Both the position numbers and the translations under genes were made by a program. The notes beneath the pieces are model-generated. The model was not told the origin of the DNA and ran no database searches. It was given only the letters and a program-made list of their open reading frames with translations. From Cytidiella melzeri (taxonomy: Eukaryota > Basidiomycota > Agaricomycetes > Polyporales > Irpicaceae), in NCBI GenBank assembly GCA_022592445.1, contig JABYQR010000009.1, positions 1 through 64,000 of the forward strand: a stretch of 64,000 nt of DNA, written 5' to 3'. Shown here in pieces: positions 10,605 to 21,955 of the stretch. Within the stretch, counting starts at the first letter, position 1, and every line of letters begins with the position of its first letter.

Positions 10605-13600
10605 ATGAGCAGAAAGAGGAAATCGAGGCAGATCCAGCTCTACGACCATTCTGCACAACGGAACAGAGCTACAGCAAGCACAATCGACGTTGATCACGCA
10701 AATCGTCGCCTGAAGGTTCAAAAGCAAGTTGTCATGAACATCCCTAAGGTGGACACTCCTCCTCCTGACCTGCAAGACCCCACTCACGATTATCCAGCCG
10801 ACGACACGCAACAAATCACCGAACAAGATGTCGGCCTCGTCGTGATTGCCACAACATGTTCAAAGAGATATATGAACTTGGTAAGTATCTCGTCACTACA
10901 GTATCAGCGATGAAGTCTAACTCTCTGCAGGACACGCCACTCCTGATGTGGCTTGACTACAGGTGGTCATATTTGCAGGAACTCTATTGCGGAAAAGGTC
11001 GAGGCACTGTGGCCAAACATTCTGGATGTCCGAAATGCGGGGGCGATAGGGCAGTCTATCGTTGTCAGGAGTGCTTTGGCGGCGCTCTATTGTGCAGGCG
11101 TTGCTGTCTGGATGGTCATTGGCAGCTACCTTTGCATAGGATACAGGTACGCTGCTTGCTCTAAGCCCGTTCTCTTATTCACGTGTTCTAGGAATGGGTA
11201 GGCGACTTCTTCCGCAAGGTGTCTCTAAAGACGCTTGGCCTAGTCGTGCAGCTGGGAAATCATACGGCCCAATCCAAATGCGTACTTCCGAACTGCAAGC
11301 GGCTGGTGGTGTTGCACACAAACGGCGTGCACGAGGTGACGGTCAATTTCTGTGGATGTTGCAACGACGTGGAGACATATCAGCAACTTCTTCGCGCCTT
11401 GTGGTATCCTGTAACCCCTCTGCAACCGGAGAGCTGTACCACGTTCGAGCTGATGGACCTTTTTCACATACTAAATCTGCAAGGCAATCTAACGGTGTAC
11501 AACTTCTTCAAGTCCCTAGAAATCTTGACAGATGGCTGGCAGTTGGAAGGGGTTCCGGTGGGCTATTGAATGTACAGGCCACGAGATTTGCGCTGATGCT
11601 GTTGTGATTACAGGATTGACAGCAGGTGTTTACAACGATTGTCCGGGAATGGAGGAACCTTTCAATGCTTATGCGTGCTGGTCGAGGGTACAAACCAGAT
11701 GGAATTGCAAAGACCGAGCGCGGGGAACTTGCCGTCCAGTGCCGTGCATGCCCCCATCCAGGTGTGAATCTACCTGAAGACTTCGCCACCGCCCCGGAAC
11801 ACCTCAGGTATCTGTATTGGCAAACAATCGCGATGGATTGCAATTTCCACCTCAAGAACCGTTATCAAGCCACGCAAAACGTAGACGTCTGTCTTTCGCC
11901 GGGCTGGGCATACTTCGTTGAGCAGCAAAGCTACCTCGCCCATGTCAGGAGGTACACAAATTAGGAAGAGGTACGTCGCGCTTTGCTCATTCATTGACTT
12001 TGTACTGATGTTGAGCCGTTGGTACTCAGATGAGTACCTGTGCCGGATTCCAAGCTATGCTATTGGCAAACCTGAAGCAGGCAAAGGGTCTCAAGGCGAC
12101 AGGCGTCGTAGGTGTGGCTTGTAGCCGACATGAGCACTGGAGGCCAAATGGGATGGGAGACCTGCAGTGAGGCGAAAGGTACGTCGCCTGTACGTTACTC
12201 ACATCACGTTGCTAACTGGCTATCAGACAGTGCAACGTGGACTATGTCCTCCTTGCAGCGCTTCTGGGCTCGTCCCTGTACCTATTAATCATGTATGATA
12301 TTGTGTGCCAATATTTCAAGATGTTTTGGACGCGCATGCTAGGGCTACCCCAGGCGATGCACCTGAATATATTAAGCATGACGCACATCGTTGTCAAGAT
12401 CCCGAAGGGCCACATTCGCACTCATGAGGACTCCTGCCAGGGCCCTTTCTCTCTCAACTACACGGACGGCGCCGCAGAGACCAACGGCGAAGGCATTGAA
12501 AGGCTCTGGTCATGGCTCAACAAAAGCGGCGCCCAGTGCAAAATAAATGACTCAAGCAGCACATCACAAACTCCTGGACAACTTCTGTGGATACACAAAC
12601 TGGAGGAAAACCTTAGGTCTTGGCGACATTCTATCTCGTCGGCTTCTGGAGGCCCTGAAACAAGCAACAACCCATCTCTAAGAGTTCGCAGCTTTTGATG
12701 CTCGAGTACAACAACAAGTCCTGGACAAAGTACGTGAATGGGAAGTCATGCTCAAGGCATGGAAAGCAGACCAGAGCCAGCCATGCCCGTATGTGTCCAC
12801 TCAGCCCAGTACATTTTGTCTAAATTAATCTGAACTCACTGTCCCCTTGCTGATATATTTACCTAGAGGTTACCTATAAGACCGTTTGCCTCGCCATGCT
12901 ACGGGACGAAGAGAGGGAGATGAGACTCCAGGATGTTGTGCGTGATGACATGCCGGCCTCTTTTATTTGTTTAGGCCTTGAGATCGAGACTATGCAGCAC
13001 GTTCTCATTATCTATCTTTTTGCTAGCTTGCTGACGCAGTCATTGAAGAATGTCATTACAAGCAGACGTCGCCCATGTCCCCTTTGGCAATGTCCTCACC
13101 GAGCTTAGTAGGAACAAACGGCATCGGGCACTGCACCGAAAGCTTGGAGAATTCCGCCGTCTGCAACGCAACCACATGCCTCAACTATCTATGCATGTAC
13201 AATTTGCCACCAACGGTTCCATTGATGACGGTGTCGCACGAGAGCCTGAAGAGATGCCACTTTGCCTCCCTTCCGACCGCATGATTGTTGCGTTCCGTGA
13301 ACAGGTGTGCAACGCAAACCTCCTACGGATCGAGGAAGTTCTCCGCGTCACCCTAGCTGAAGAGTTGCTGAACAATCTGTGTCGGCACCTGCGCACACGC
13401 AGCTTTGCCAGCAAGTACAAAATCGAGAACATGGTCAGGCAGAGGGCAAACACTTGTGGACGCCAATGGCTAGCTACTATTGACAGACGTGCGATGACTG
13501 CAGCAAAACGCTACCGGAAGTCTCGCGCCGCTCTGCGGGAGCTACGTGGACTAGGCAACTGGTAGCTAAAGCTACGGGTACTACAAGACGACGATATCAG

Positions 13601-14900
13601 GTCCATCAACAAACGTGCACTTACTGATCAGGAGAAAGCTGCGTGTGCGGCCATAGGGCAAAGCGCTGGCATGCCAGTCGAGGGAGTGCTCGGACTAGCT
13701 TACCAGGAGGGTCCACCCATTGGGGAAGGCCGCCAAACTTTCTCGTTAATATGGCTTGCGCAGGGCAACCAGGAAGACCTTGACGACCCTGAATTTCGAG
13801 AGTGTGAGTATATGTCACACTACACCTTACCCGGCATTTACTTTGGTAATTAGGCTTGCGGATGGAGTGGGCAAAGGCGAAGGCACGCGCATCGCAATTG
13901 TCAGGAACACAACCAACCTCTATGAAGAGCGAGGGAGTGACGACAAGGGGGGAGGAACGACGAGCAAACTTGCGTGGACGATGACAACAGGGGTAATGAT
14001 GATGAGGAAGGAGAGAGAGACGATGACGAGGGAGCAGCTAGCAGTGAGCTAAAGACCAGGATATATTAGTACAGTGATAGACCTAGTACAAGGTGGACGT
14101 CACCTAAAGACCAGGAGGTAGAATCTGAGGTCTTTAGGGAGCTACAGGGTAGGTTTATATACATCTCAGACAAGGACCCCTGGTACTGGGTCTGTACTCC
14201 TAACACTGCCGTGGAAACGTATGGTGTGCTATGGTGCGATGTTCTACAATGTTCTACAATGTTCCAGCACCTTCTATGATCATGTGACCAGTCTGTCACA
14301 TGCACTTGATCACATGCAGTAGCCATGTACCATTGATAAGATAAGATAAGGAAAATAAAAAGAAAAAGAAAGGAAAAAGTACGCATGTTCGTGACAGCGA
14401 TGGTGGGAGGCTGTGAACCTCCTGCATGAGGAAATGTGGCGTGCCATTGCATTTTGCCACTCATAAAGCCAGTGGTGGCGGGATACCGCGGAGATTCAGG
14501 ATGACAATGCGCCCCCAGATGTGCGCTACGGGCTCAATTCGTATGCGCTGTTGCATGCTGATGCTGAACGTCGACTTGGGGACCACTGGACTTGCAAATG
14601 GTGGGCATTGCAGATTAAGGCAAGGCAGTTCATGCAAGACCACCCGCTATACGCCCAGGACAACGGAAATGCAAATGAAAGCGACAACGACGACAATCCC
14701 CCCGCGCCGAACAACCCTGGCCCTATTCCCGCCCCCCCGCTCTCCCGATTGAAGCCAATCGCGCCCGTGTTCCCGTCGCCCAAGCAAATGATCCAATTCC
14801 GCTCCCGCCACCTCCTGCAGCTCATCCGGTCATTGAGCTGACCCTAGACGAGGAGGACGGGTACGCCGACGATTACAATTTCCACAATGATAACTTTTGA
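10605..14900 (+). pseudogene. KDZ transposase with CxC2-type Cys cluster, disrupted
   Basis: Starts MSRKRKSRQ at 10605. Exons by eye: 10605-10880, 10931-11146, 11192-11557, 11614-11970, 12030-12178 and from 12227 on. The Cys-rich zinc region (CPKCGG..C..C..CC..H) sits at about 11020-11150. The RNase H-fold transposase core shows MDCNFHLKNR (first Asp, near 11830), STCAGFQAM, SRHEHWRPNGMGDLQ, MYDIVCQ (second Asp, near 12290) and ETNGEGIERLW (Glu, near 12485). Lesions: TGA 11617, TAG 11962, TGA 12168, a frameshift near 12545, a stop after TTHL near 12678, TAG 13563, TAA 14464, a shift in a C7 run at 14732, and a solo LTR at 13899-14396. The C-terminus resumes after the LTR (NLLHEEMWRAIAF) and ends in an acidic tail. 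Confidence 0.88.
13899..14396. mobile_element. Solo LTR (family D) inserted in the KDZ gene
   Basis: 498 bp, TGTCAGGAAC..TTCGTGACA, flanked by GCAAT (13894-13898) and GCGAT (14397-14401). Removing the LTR and one flank copy restores the KDZ reading frame exactly as ARASQ-WWEAVNLLHEEMWR, which fits the KDZ C-terminal consensus. The flank copies differ by one G/A at a CpG. No internal retroelement genes remain. Confidence 0.82.
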
Positions 14901-15229
14901 CCCGCCTCGCGTATCTGCATATTGTGGCCTGCACCGTTTCGCATATTCTACTATGTCATCTATTCCAGATCTCACCCACTTTGATATATGCTGATTTAAT
15001 ATTCATTTAATGGGTGATTGTACTGTTTTGGTAGATTCAACACTAGCAGCTATTTCACAATGCACCTAGTAGGTATTCCAGAAATGTGCTGCTAAGGAGC
15101 TTTTAAGAAACTGCCAGCCTAGGCTGCTAGGAGATTTCCTCAATTGGCTTACTAGGCTACTAGGCCAATTACTTCTAAACTCTACATGATCCCCTGTCCT
15201 GCGAGTCAAGTTTCTTCTACCGCTGGCCT
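14901..15229. other. AT-rich stretch without recognised genes
   Basis: The DNA after the KDZ stop contains short near-repeats (TAGGCTGCTAGG, TAGGCTACTAGG) around 15118-15170. The KDZ unit's right end should lie here, but I could not find a terminal inverted repeat by eye. Confidence 0.3.
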
Positions 15230-15525
15230 GAACCGTGTCCAAAACACTTGGTGGCTGGCCGGCCCATGCTCCGATGCAAAAGGGGCGTGTCTGTGAGTCA
15301 GAGTTTGGTGCGATTCCTCGGCCTCGGATGTTTCTGGCGCGTTGCTCCTTGTCAAGTCCTCAGATCCTCGGCAAACTCCTCGTGAACTTGGTGAACTCCT
15401 CGTGCCCGTGACGCTGGGAAAGTGGAGGGACTTGCCGCTCAGGATGAGGCGGGCCGCGCAAATGGCGGGCTGCTGCCGGGTCTCCGCACCTAGCCAATTT
15501 CCGGGCGTATCAACGCCTGCCACCA
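15230..15525. repeat. Diverged duplicate of 18111-18375
   Basis: Both stretches share GTCCAAAACACTTGGTGGCT and the following GGCCGGCCC, then CTCGGAT, CTCGTG, GCTGGGAAAGTGG and GCTGCCG.GTCTCC in the same order, roughly three quarters identical. Short frames on either strand are not convincing as genes. It is probably an older repeat whose family I do not recognise. Confidence 0.6.
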
Positions 15526-15587
15526 CCTCGTCGTTGTTGTCCACATCGTGTCCCTAGTTGCTACGTTGAGCTCTGTCTCTGTGACAG
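15513..15587 (+). repeat. Terminal fragment of LTR family B
   Basis: About 75 bp matching the end of LTR family B (CCACCACCTCGTCGTTG..GTCTCTGTGACA), in the orientation of the copy at 49384-50140. The rest of the LTR is absent. Confidence 0.65.
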
Positions 15588-17070
15588 ATGATGCACACAA
15601 CGAGCCACACCAATCCACCACTTCTCCCTTGTGGGATGACGTCCTGATGGACAATGACACATGCTTTTGCAATACTAACGACACCCAATTGCTGCACATG
15701 TACGTACCAATTGGGTCAAACAAAACCGAGTCTGACAGTATCTCCATTGAAACACTGCGGTATGCTCTCAAACTAGTTACAACCCAAAGACAACACAACC
15801 AACCACAAAGTAACAATAGGAGTGCAAGGGTGTGGGAGCGCGGTTGTGCAAAAGTGTGCAAGGTGGTCTTTAGAGTCCTAGTTTACCTGTGCTGTAAGGA
15901 GCGACAAGGTTTTTGATAATAAAGGTTTTGTATAAATTGAGCTAGAAGGGCAAAACACCACACATATTGCGGGAAAAGGGTGGACGGCGCAGTGAAAGTG
16001 AAAGAGGCTTAGCGCAAACACAAAGTGGTTACGCACGAGATGCCAAGTCTCAAAGTAAAACAGCGTGCGGAAAGTCACAAACAGTAGACACAAACGCAGT
16101 ACGAGTCCCAAACACAAAACGCGGTTGCTAATGAAGATGAAGGTGGTTGCTGTAAAATGCAGTTGCAGTGAAAGTAAATGCAGTAAGCTCGACACAGTGA
16201 AGATGAAACTCAGACACAGTAACACAGTAAAATAACGCAGTTAGGAATAGCAGCAACGCAATGAAACCAAACAAATTGCAGACAAAGGGTGAACTAATTG
16301 GATGCAAAACACCGCGTAAAGCTATGCTAGACCGAAGTCAGTTTGACTCAATCGATTGGTCTTGGGAGCAATCATAAAGGACAAATCCTCCAGAGTGGCG
16401 ATGCGTGTTACAAGCAAAAGTGTGGCCAACAATGACATTGGCAGAGCTTGTGAGGTTGGACTGGATGCACTTGTGGTTATCGCCTTTGAAGTCTGGCAAG
16501 AGCCAACAATCTGGATGCGGCGCAAGTGGGCGGTTGCAGTTGAGCAGAACAAAAGGTCCAGAGCGCAGGGGAATTGGGTGATTGCTCTAAGTGTAGTAAT
16601 AAGAGCTATTATCAAACGTGTCCGCAACCGAGGCGACGACAACACTGGCGAAGGGGATTCAGTGGTGGATCTCTCGGGGGAGACAGTAGGCGCTACTGAG
16701 GGTTTGGGTGGAGGCGTAGGCGCGGGGAGGATGGGGTAGTGGCAAAGGACGTCGTGTTGCAGGTGGTAAGGACAGCAACCATCTGGCAAGTGTGGAACGG
16801 TTGGACAATAGCGGCAAACACGAGGTGGGTTAGGAATTGTAGGCGCAGCGAACATAAACATGGTTGAGAACACAGTAGAGCAATGCAGGAGATGCTACAG
16901 CTTATTGACGCAAAGAGACTCCCTCAACCCAAGCGCAAAGTGTAAGAGAACTCTCAGAAGTGGGGGGAGGGGGATCAATTGTCTATCTACGCAGTACAGA
17001 CAATACCTTTTTATACCTAAGTTCATCTCCTAAACCTTTCCTTATTTGTCCTAATCCCAAACGCAAGAGT
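15588..17070. other. No supported gene
   Basis: The stretch contains a low-complexity run of CACAGT/GCAGT-like words around 15950-16260. A minus-strand open frame at 16873-16322 (183 aa, Pro- and Thr-rich, with CRYCPTVPHLPDGCC) has no recognised domain and may be chance. Confidence 0.35.
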
Positions 17071-17882
17071 TGTCGCAGAGTGACTACTGCTATGCTGATA
17101 AACCCTAAACAAGGGTGAAGAGGAGAGGAAGTGGAAGTGGAAGTAGATCTCCAACGACGACAACAAGGTCAAAGTCAATGATAAGCAGGCAAGCAGGCAC
17201 AGAGGCCGGATACTGGCAGTGCAAATGACGAAGTTAATATCATGCTTATACTAGGTTACATTGAGTAACTCACCTGGCAGTGCAAATGACGAAGAGGTCA
17301 AGATGCAGAACCAGGGAGGGTAAGGGGTACTATATATACTGTGTCTGGGTGGTCTGTGCACCAGTTCCCACACTAGGGACTGGAGTAACTGTGGGGCTGG
17401 AGTAACAATAGAACAATAAGGAACCAGGGTAAATGTCAAGGACCTGAGTAACTGTCAAGGACCAGGGTACGTAGAACAATAGAGCTAGAACAATAGAACA
17501 ATAGAACAAATAGGATAAGAACAATAGAACAATAGAAACTGGGGGAATCCCTGGGGAATCCCTAACAATAGACAGAAGACAATAGTCAAAAGACAATAGA
17601 ACAATGAGAATTGGGGAAATCCCAGGGGAATCCCTGGGGAATCCCTATCAATGGAAGTTGAACAATAGAACAATAGCCTAGGTTGATCAGGAACCGCTCC
17701 AGATTGAGTCTAGGGTTTGGGTCTGGACTATTGATAAATAAGGCAGGATGTCACGTGACCCGGGTTAGGGTTAGGTCCAGTAACGCTCTCAGCCAGAAAA
17801 TAAGCGCTCTAGATAGGCGCCTAAGGCTGTAAACTTGTGACATTGTTGGAAAAATTCGGTCTCTGCTGAACTATCCATGTCA
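17071..17882 (-). mobile_element. Solo LTR of family C
   Basis: 812 bp, TGTCGCAGAG..CCATGTCA, flanked by AGAGT at 17066-17070 and 17883-17887, a perfect 5-bp duplication. It matches 50238-51026, the LTR of element C, along its length. It includes a region of repeated CAATAGAACAATAG words (17470-17680) and a GCGC pair near its right end. Recombination between two LTRs left this single copy. Confidence 0.92.
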
Positions 17883-18110
17883 AGAGTGAGAAACCAGTGC
17901 GCCAGAGTACTTCCACCAACGGAGGCAAAGCAATCAGCAAATCAACGCACGGCAGGACACAGTGTTGGTCGAGGCGGAGAGCCAACATGCGCCTTTGCAA
18001 CTGAAAGGGCGCCAACAGTTGCAAGCAGGTGTGCCGTCCAGGAGTTGCACAGCGTGGTGTGATAGGAGCCTCCATGAAACGTGTTCCGCGAGTTAAATTC
18101 TTCTAACGTT

Positions 18111-18375
18111 GGTCCAACCCGCGTCCAAAACACTTGGTGGCTGGCCGGCCCGTACTCAAATGTGAAGAGCACGTGTCTGCAATGTAGAGGCCAGTGCGAG
18201 TTCACAGCCTCGGATCCTCAGCAAACGCCTCGTGACCTCCGTGAATATCTCGTGCCTGCGGCGCTGGGAAAGTGGGGGATTTGCCACTCAGGAGGACGCG
18301 GGCCATGCAAATGGCTGGATGCTGCCGTGTCTCCACGCCTAGCCGTTTTCTGGGTGTATCACCATTAGAGATTTG
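18111..18375. repeat. Diverged duplicate of 15230-15525
   Basis: Partner of the earlier copy in the same orientation. It ends just where the copia hinge sequence begins, so it may mark an old junction. No coding function recognised. Confidence 0.55.
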
Positions 18376-20280
18376 CCACCACCTCAGCCGTACGCTGGGG
18401 AGACTCTTCATGCCCCGTATGGGCAGGTTCTCAATGGATCCACAGCTCCGTCAGAGCTGGCTTCCATGAAGCCACGTACCCAGTCTGGGTTGGTTCCGTC
18501 TGAACCTAACAACACACAAGTCCTTTGCGAATCAACACGCGCATGCAAACTCCCTACACAATATGTTGAAAACAATGCCGAGTATTTGACTGAGGGGGGG
18601 CTGCAGGTGAACACTCTCATACACAACATAGAATTAACTGACCCAACCATTTTTCAAATCCATCACACACTTTCCCCCTCAGCCAACAAACTATCCATTG
18701 ACAACACCGGTGCCAAAGACCCTTGCACAATTGCAGAAGCCCAATGCGCAAATACTGAGAGCATTGGCTGACTGCAATCCACAAGGAACTCGAGGCCTTG
18801 TGAGAGAACGGTGTATACAAAGACATTGAGAGTGTACCTCACAGAAGGAAGCCAGTCGACTCCAAGTGGGTCCTGCATCTCAAACACAACACGAGCGGCC
18901 AAATAGCTAGATTCAAAGCAAGGCTAGTAGCGAAGGGGTTCACCCAAATTCCCGGACAAGATTTCAACTTCACATTTGCCCCTGTTGCACACTGGGACTC
19001 AATACGCACTATCTTGGCATTTACCGCTCACAATGATTTACACTTGCGCCATATCAACATCAAAACAGCCTTTCTGAATGGACCTCTGGCCGAGGAAATC
19101 TACATGAACAAACTTGCAATCCTTGGAAGTGGCTACTGGCAACTACGGAAGGGACTGTACGGCCTGAAACTGGCCAGACAATCATGGTACCTCAAATTCA
19201 ATGGAAAGTACCAATCGTTTGGGTTCCAGCGACGCAAGTATGACTGAAGTGTCCACATACGTGAGACAGATGGCTCCAAATCCATGTTGGCGACGAGTGT
19301 TAATAACATACTCTTGGTGACATGCACGGAGGCAGAATCTGACTCCATCACCGGTGGGCTGAGAGGACTCTTCAACATCACAGACAACGGCGAGGTCAAA
19401 TGGCTACTGGGCTGCAAGGTGACAGGCAACCGGCCAAGACAATCTATTCTCCTCTCGCAGGAGATGTACATACTCTCAATCCTCTGTTTGTTCACCATGG
19501 AGTTTTGCAACGTGGTCTCAACGCCCTTACCAACCACGATGATTCTATCTCAAAAAGAACCTCCAAAGACAAATAAAGAACACAATGAGATAGAGGCCCT
19601 ACCGTATTGAACACTGGTCAGGAAGGTCATGTACCTCGCGACTACAACAAGGCCTGACATTGCATACGCCGTGTGGGAGCTCACGCAATACATGTCGTGC
19701 TACGGTAACACACACTGGGCAGCGGCAAAGCATCTTCTGCGGTACTTACAAGGGACAAGGACGCTAGGACTCACACTAGGAATCCTAGAACCGGTGTACC
19801 CATTGTTCCATGCATTCATAGACTCAATTAGGGCTCGGGCGAAGAAACAAAGTCAATATCTGGGTACCTAATGGTAGTGTACCAGTTGCCAATTGCCTGG
19901 AGTTCAAAACAGCAAGCTGTTGTTGCCCTGTCATTATGTGAGGCGGAATATGTTGCCTGCTCCCATGCCACCTGTTAAATCATGTGGGTCCGGCAGCTAC
20001 TCGAAGAACTAGGCATCTCGCAAACTGAACCAACAACACTGTACTGTGACAACAATGGCATGATAGCCTGCACGCATGACCCACACGGACACACTTGAAT
20101 GAAACACATTGACATCCGAGCGCACTTCATCCGGAACTGTGTAAACAAAGGAAGGATTGACATCACGAGAGTTGAGGGAAAGGCAAACAAGGCAGATATA
20201 TTCACAAAACCACTAGGAGGAGTGCTACATACACAAGGACTTGAAGTTTTGGGACTACACACGAGTCAAGGGGGGGGGGG
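18373..20280 (+). pseudogene. Ty1/copia pol remnant (hinge, reverse transcriptase, RNase H)
   Basis: From 18784 the frame reads the copia reverse transcriptase start (VDSKWVLHLKHN, RFKARLVAKGFTQ, then LRHINIKTAFLNGPLAEEIYM, with Asn where the first catalytic Asp is expected). RNase H follows with RPDIAYAVWELTQ and, near the end, MKHIDIRAHFIR and ADIFTKPLGG. It lies directly against a G10 polypurine tract and an LTR at 20281. Several stops break it (for example near 19246, 19608, 19872 and 20097). The YVDD active site reads SVNN (Asn codons at 19302-19307). Gag, protease and integrase are missing upstream. This is a dead 3' portion of an element. Confidence 0.88.
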
Positions 20281-20519
20281 TGTCAACTGGTGACACGCCA
20301 GTAGACACGGATTAGGAAAGGTACGGGAGGCGCATCAGCGCCAAGACTGGGAGAGAGTTGGATTACTATACACGGACTTCCAACAATTGAGCTATTTTGT
20401 ATAAATTACCCTGAACGGCACAGGGAACAGCATCTGATACTTACCCTGTGCCAGGTACGCCGTATGCATTGTATAAATCTATCTGATGCTTACCCTGTGC
20501 CAGACCTATTGAATTGACA
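20281..20519 (+). repeat. Copia LTR type 1 (3' LTR of the copia remnant)
   Basis: 239 bp, TGTCAACTGG..GAATTGACA, preceded by a G10 run (polypurine tract, 20271-20280). An inverted 241-bp copy at 27002-27242 has the same ends and is followed by a primer site, which fixes the LTR length. Confidence 0.85.
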
Positions 20520-20562
20520 AGGAATATTTTGTATATATAAGGGAATTACCTGCAAACAAAAG

Positions 20563-21100
20563 TGTTAAAACTATATAATATATAATGTAGTTTCCCATGC
20601 CTTGTTCCAAGGACATTTTAAGGTAGCAGAGTTCCCACAGTCTTGATAAGGGAATTATGCAGCTGTATATGGTAACTCAATAGTAATCATCACATCAGCT
20701 GAGACGTACAGATATGGGTTGTGTAGACTAAGTAGTATAGCACTATAGGTATACTGCACATATATGTGTTGAGCTGTGTCAAAACCGTGTGTTGAGCTGT
20801 GTCAAAACCACGTGTTGAGCTGTGTCAAAACCGTGTGTTGAGCTGTGTCAAAACCACGTGTTGAGCTGTGTCAAAACACAATGGAAAGCTGACTAGTGCT
20901 CACCCACTCCGTATTTTCATTTGTTTGTACACTTGTTGTAGTAGATAAAACCTCACGTCTCAAATAGCAATCCTCATGTCTTTTACTCTCACAACTTGCC
21001 CCCAAAGCATACACCAAACCCTACCAACCAACAGCAGGTAAGCATTCCATTCCCCTGCCTCTGTTGGGCTAGTGTTGCGGTTGGCAATACTGGCTCAACA
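20563..21100 (+). repeat. Copia LTR type 2
   Basis: It begins TGTTAAAACTATATAATA and runs to CTCAACA just before the primer site at 21101. The first 200 bp match 48775-48975. A five-unit tandem repeat lies at 20766-20880. The start is well supported by the second copy; the end is set by the primer site. Confidence 0.7.
20766..20880 (+). repeat. Tandem array of a 23-bp unit
   Basis: Five units of GTGTTGAGCTGTGTCAAAAC plus CGT or CAC, alternating between the two endings. The array is absent from the other type-2 LTR copy at 48775, so it expanded in this copy or family branch. Confidence 0.85.
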
Positions 21101-21115
21101 GGTTATGAGCCCCGC
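21101..21115 (+). other. Copia primer-binding site (initiator tRNA-Met half)
   Basis: GGTTATGAGCCCCGC immediately follows the type-2 LTR. It is complementary to the anticodon arm of eukaryotic initiator tRNA-Met (GGGCUCAUAACC). Copia-type elements are known to prime from the cleaved 5' half of that tRNA. Confidence 0.75.
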
Positions 21116-21328
21116 ACTTGTCACTCTCGTCTACAACAATTGATGTGTGGCAGTTATCTGCAGCGATTGCTCTTGCCGCGCATGTTAAGCGTACCCCGTT
21201 CCATGTCGCGTGCAATCGACGTCAACGCTGTCCGCGGGCGCCCATTTGGGCCCCACTAGGGTGAAACCTTGTCGCTGTTGTTTTCAACATTGCTGATGAA
21301 GGTCTTCCCCTAGAACTCTTGCGTTATC

Positions 21329-21596
21329 ATGGCCGACAACGCTACTCTTTCCTCTATCAAGCATCTGGACGGTACCAACTGGAATGTCTGGAGCACCAAC
21401 ATCAAGGTTTACCTCATGACGCGCAAGTCCTTCCGCACTGTTAAGGAGCCAATGGAGCAGCTGACTGGCACCCCTGCCGTTGCTGCCCGTAGTGATAGCC
21501 TGGCCATTGCTGCTTGCCCTCCTACTCAGGAGGAGCTTGATGCTTACAAGGCCTGGGCGGAGAAGGACGAGGAGGCACATGGAGCAATCATCCTCT
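21329..21596 (+). pseudogene. Copia gag N-terminal fragment
   Basis: Begins MADNATLSSIKHLDGTNWNV and continues W..NIKVYLMTRKSF, the typical start of Ty1/copia gag proteins (L.G.NW..W.......L). It sits about 230 bp downstream of the primer site, as expected. It is cut after 89 codons by the family A LTR at 21597; the downstream part is not seen on the other side. Confidence 0.82.
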
Positions 21597-21955
21597 TGTA
21601 ACAGTTAAGGTTACACTCACCAGATAAGTGTTAAACTTGAGGGGGAGATAGTGAGATAGAGAGTAAGAGGTGTGGTGAGCGAAGTACTGGAGAGTACAGA
21701 GTAGTCCTTTATCAACAGAGTGGATAAGACTGAGGGGATATGCCCTCAGGAGTGCCTCTATATATACATGAAGGGGAGGACCCCAGGTACTACCCTAAGA
21801 CCCCTAATACCTACATGAGTAAGCAAAGTAATCTACCTTACTAAGCATGCCCTATGCCCTAGTGGTGCCACTTCAATAATCAACCAATAGCAATTGTCCC
21901 CATGACCTGACCCCATGACCCAGTACCAAGGCTAGACTTGTTCTAGATTGTACTA

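Noticed and set aside
16322..16873. 183-codon Pro/Thr-rich minus-strand frame with a few Cys
   Set aside because: No family, low-complexity composition and a plus-strand shadow frame; kept only as a note in the intergenic entry.
17400..17690. CRISPR-like spacing of CAATAGAACAATAG words
   Set aside because: Short, irregular low-complexity words inside an LTR, without constant repeats and spacers; the organism is a eukaryote.
17756..17785. Telomere-like TTAGGGTTAGG in LTR family C and CTAACCCTAACC near 7772
   Set aside because: Only two units each, inside an LTR or in isolated sequence; no array, so not an internal telomere.
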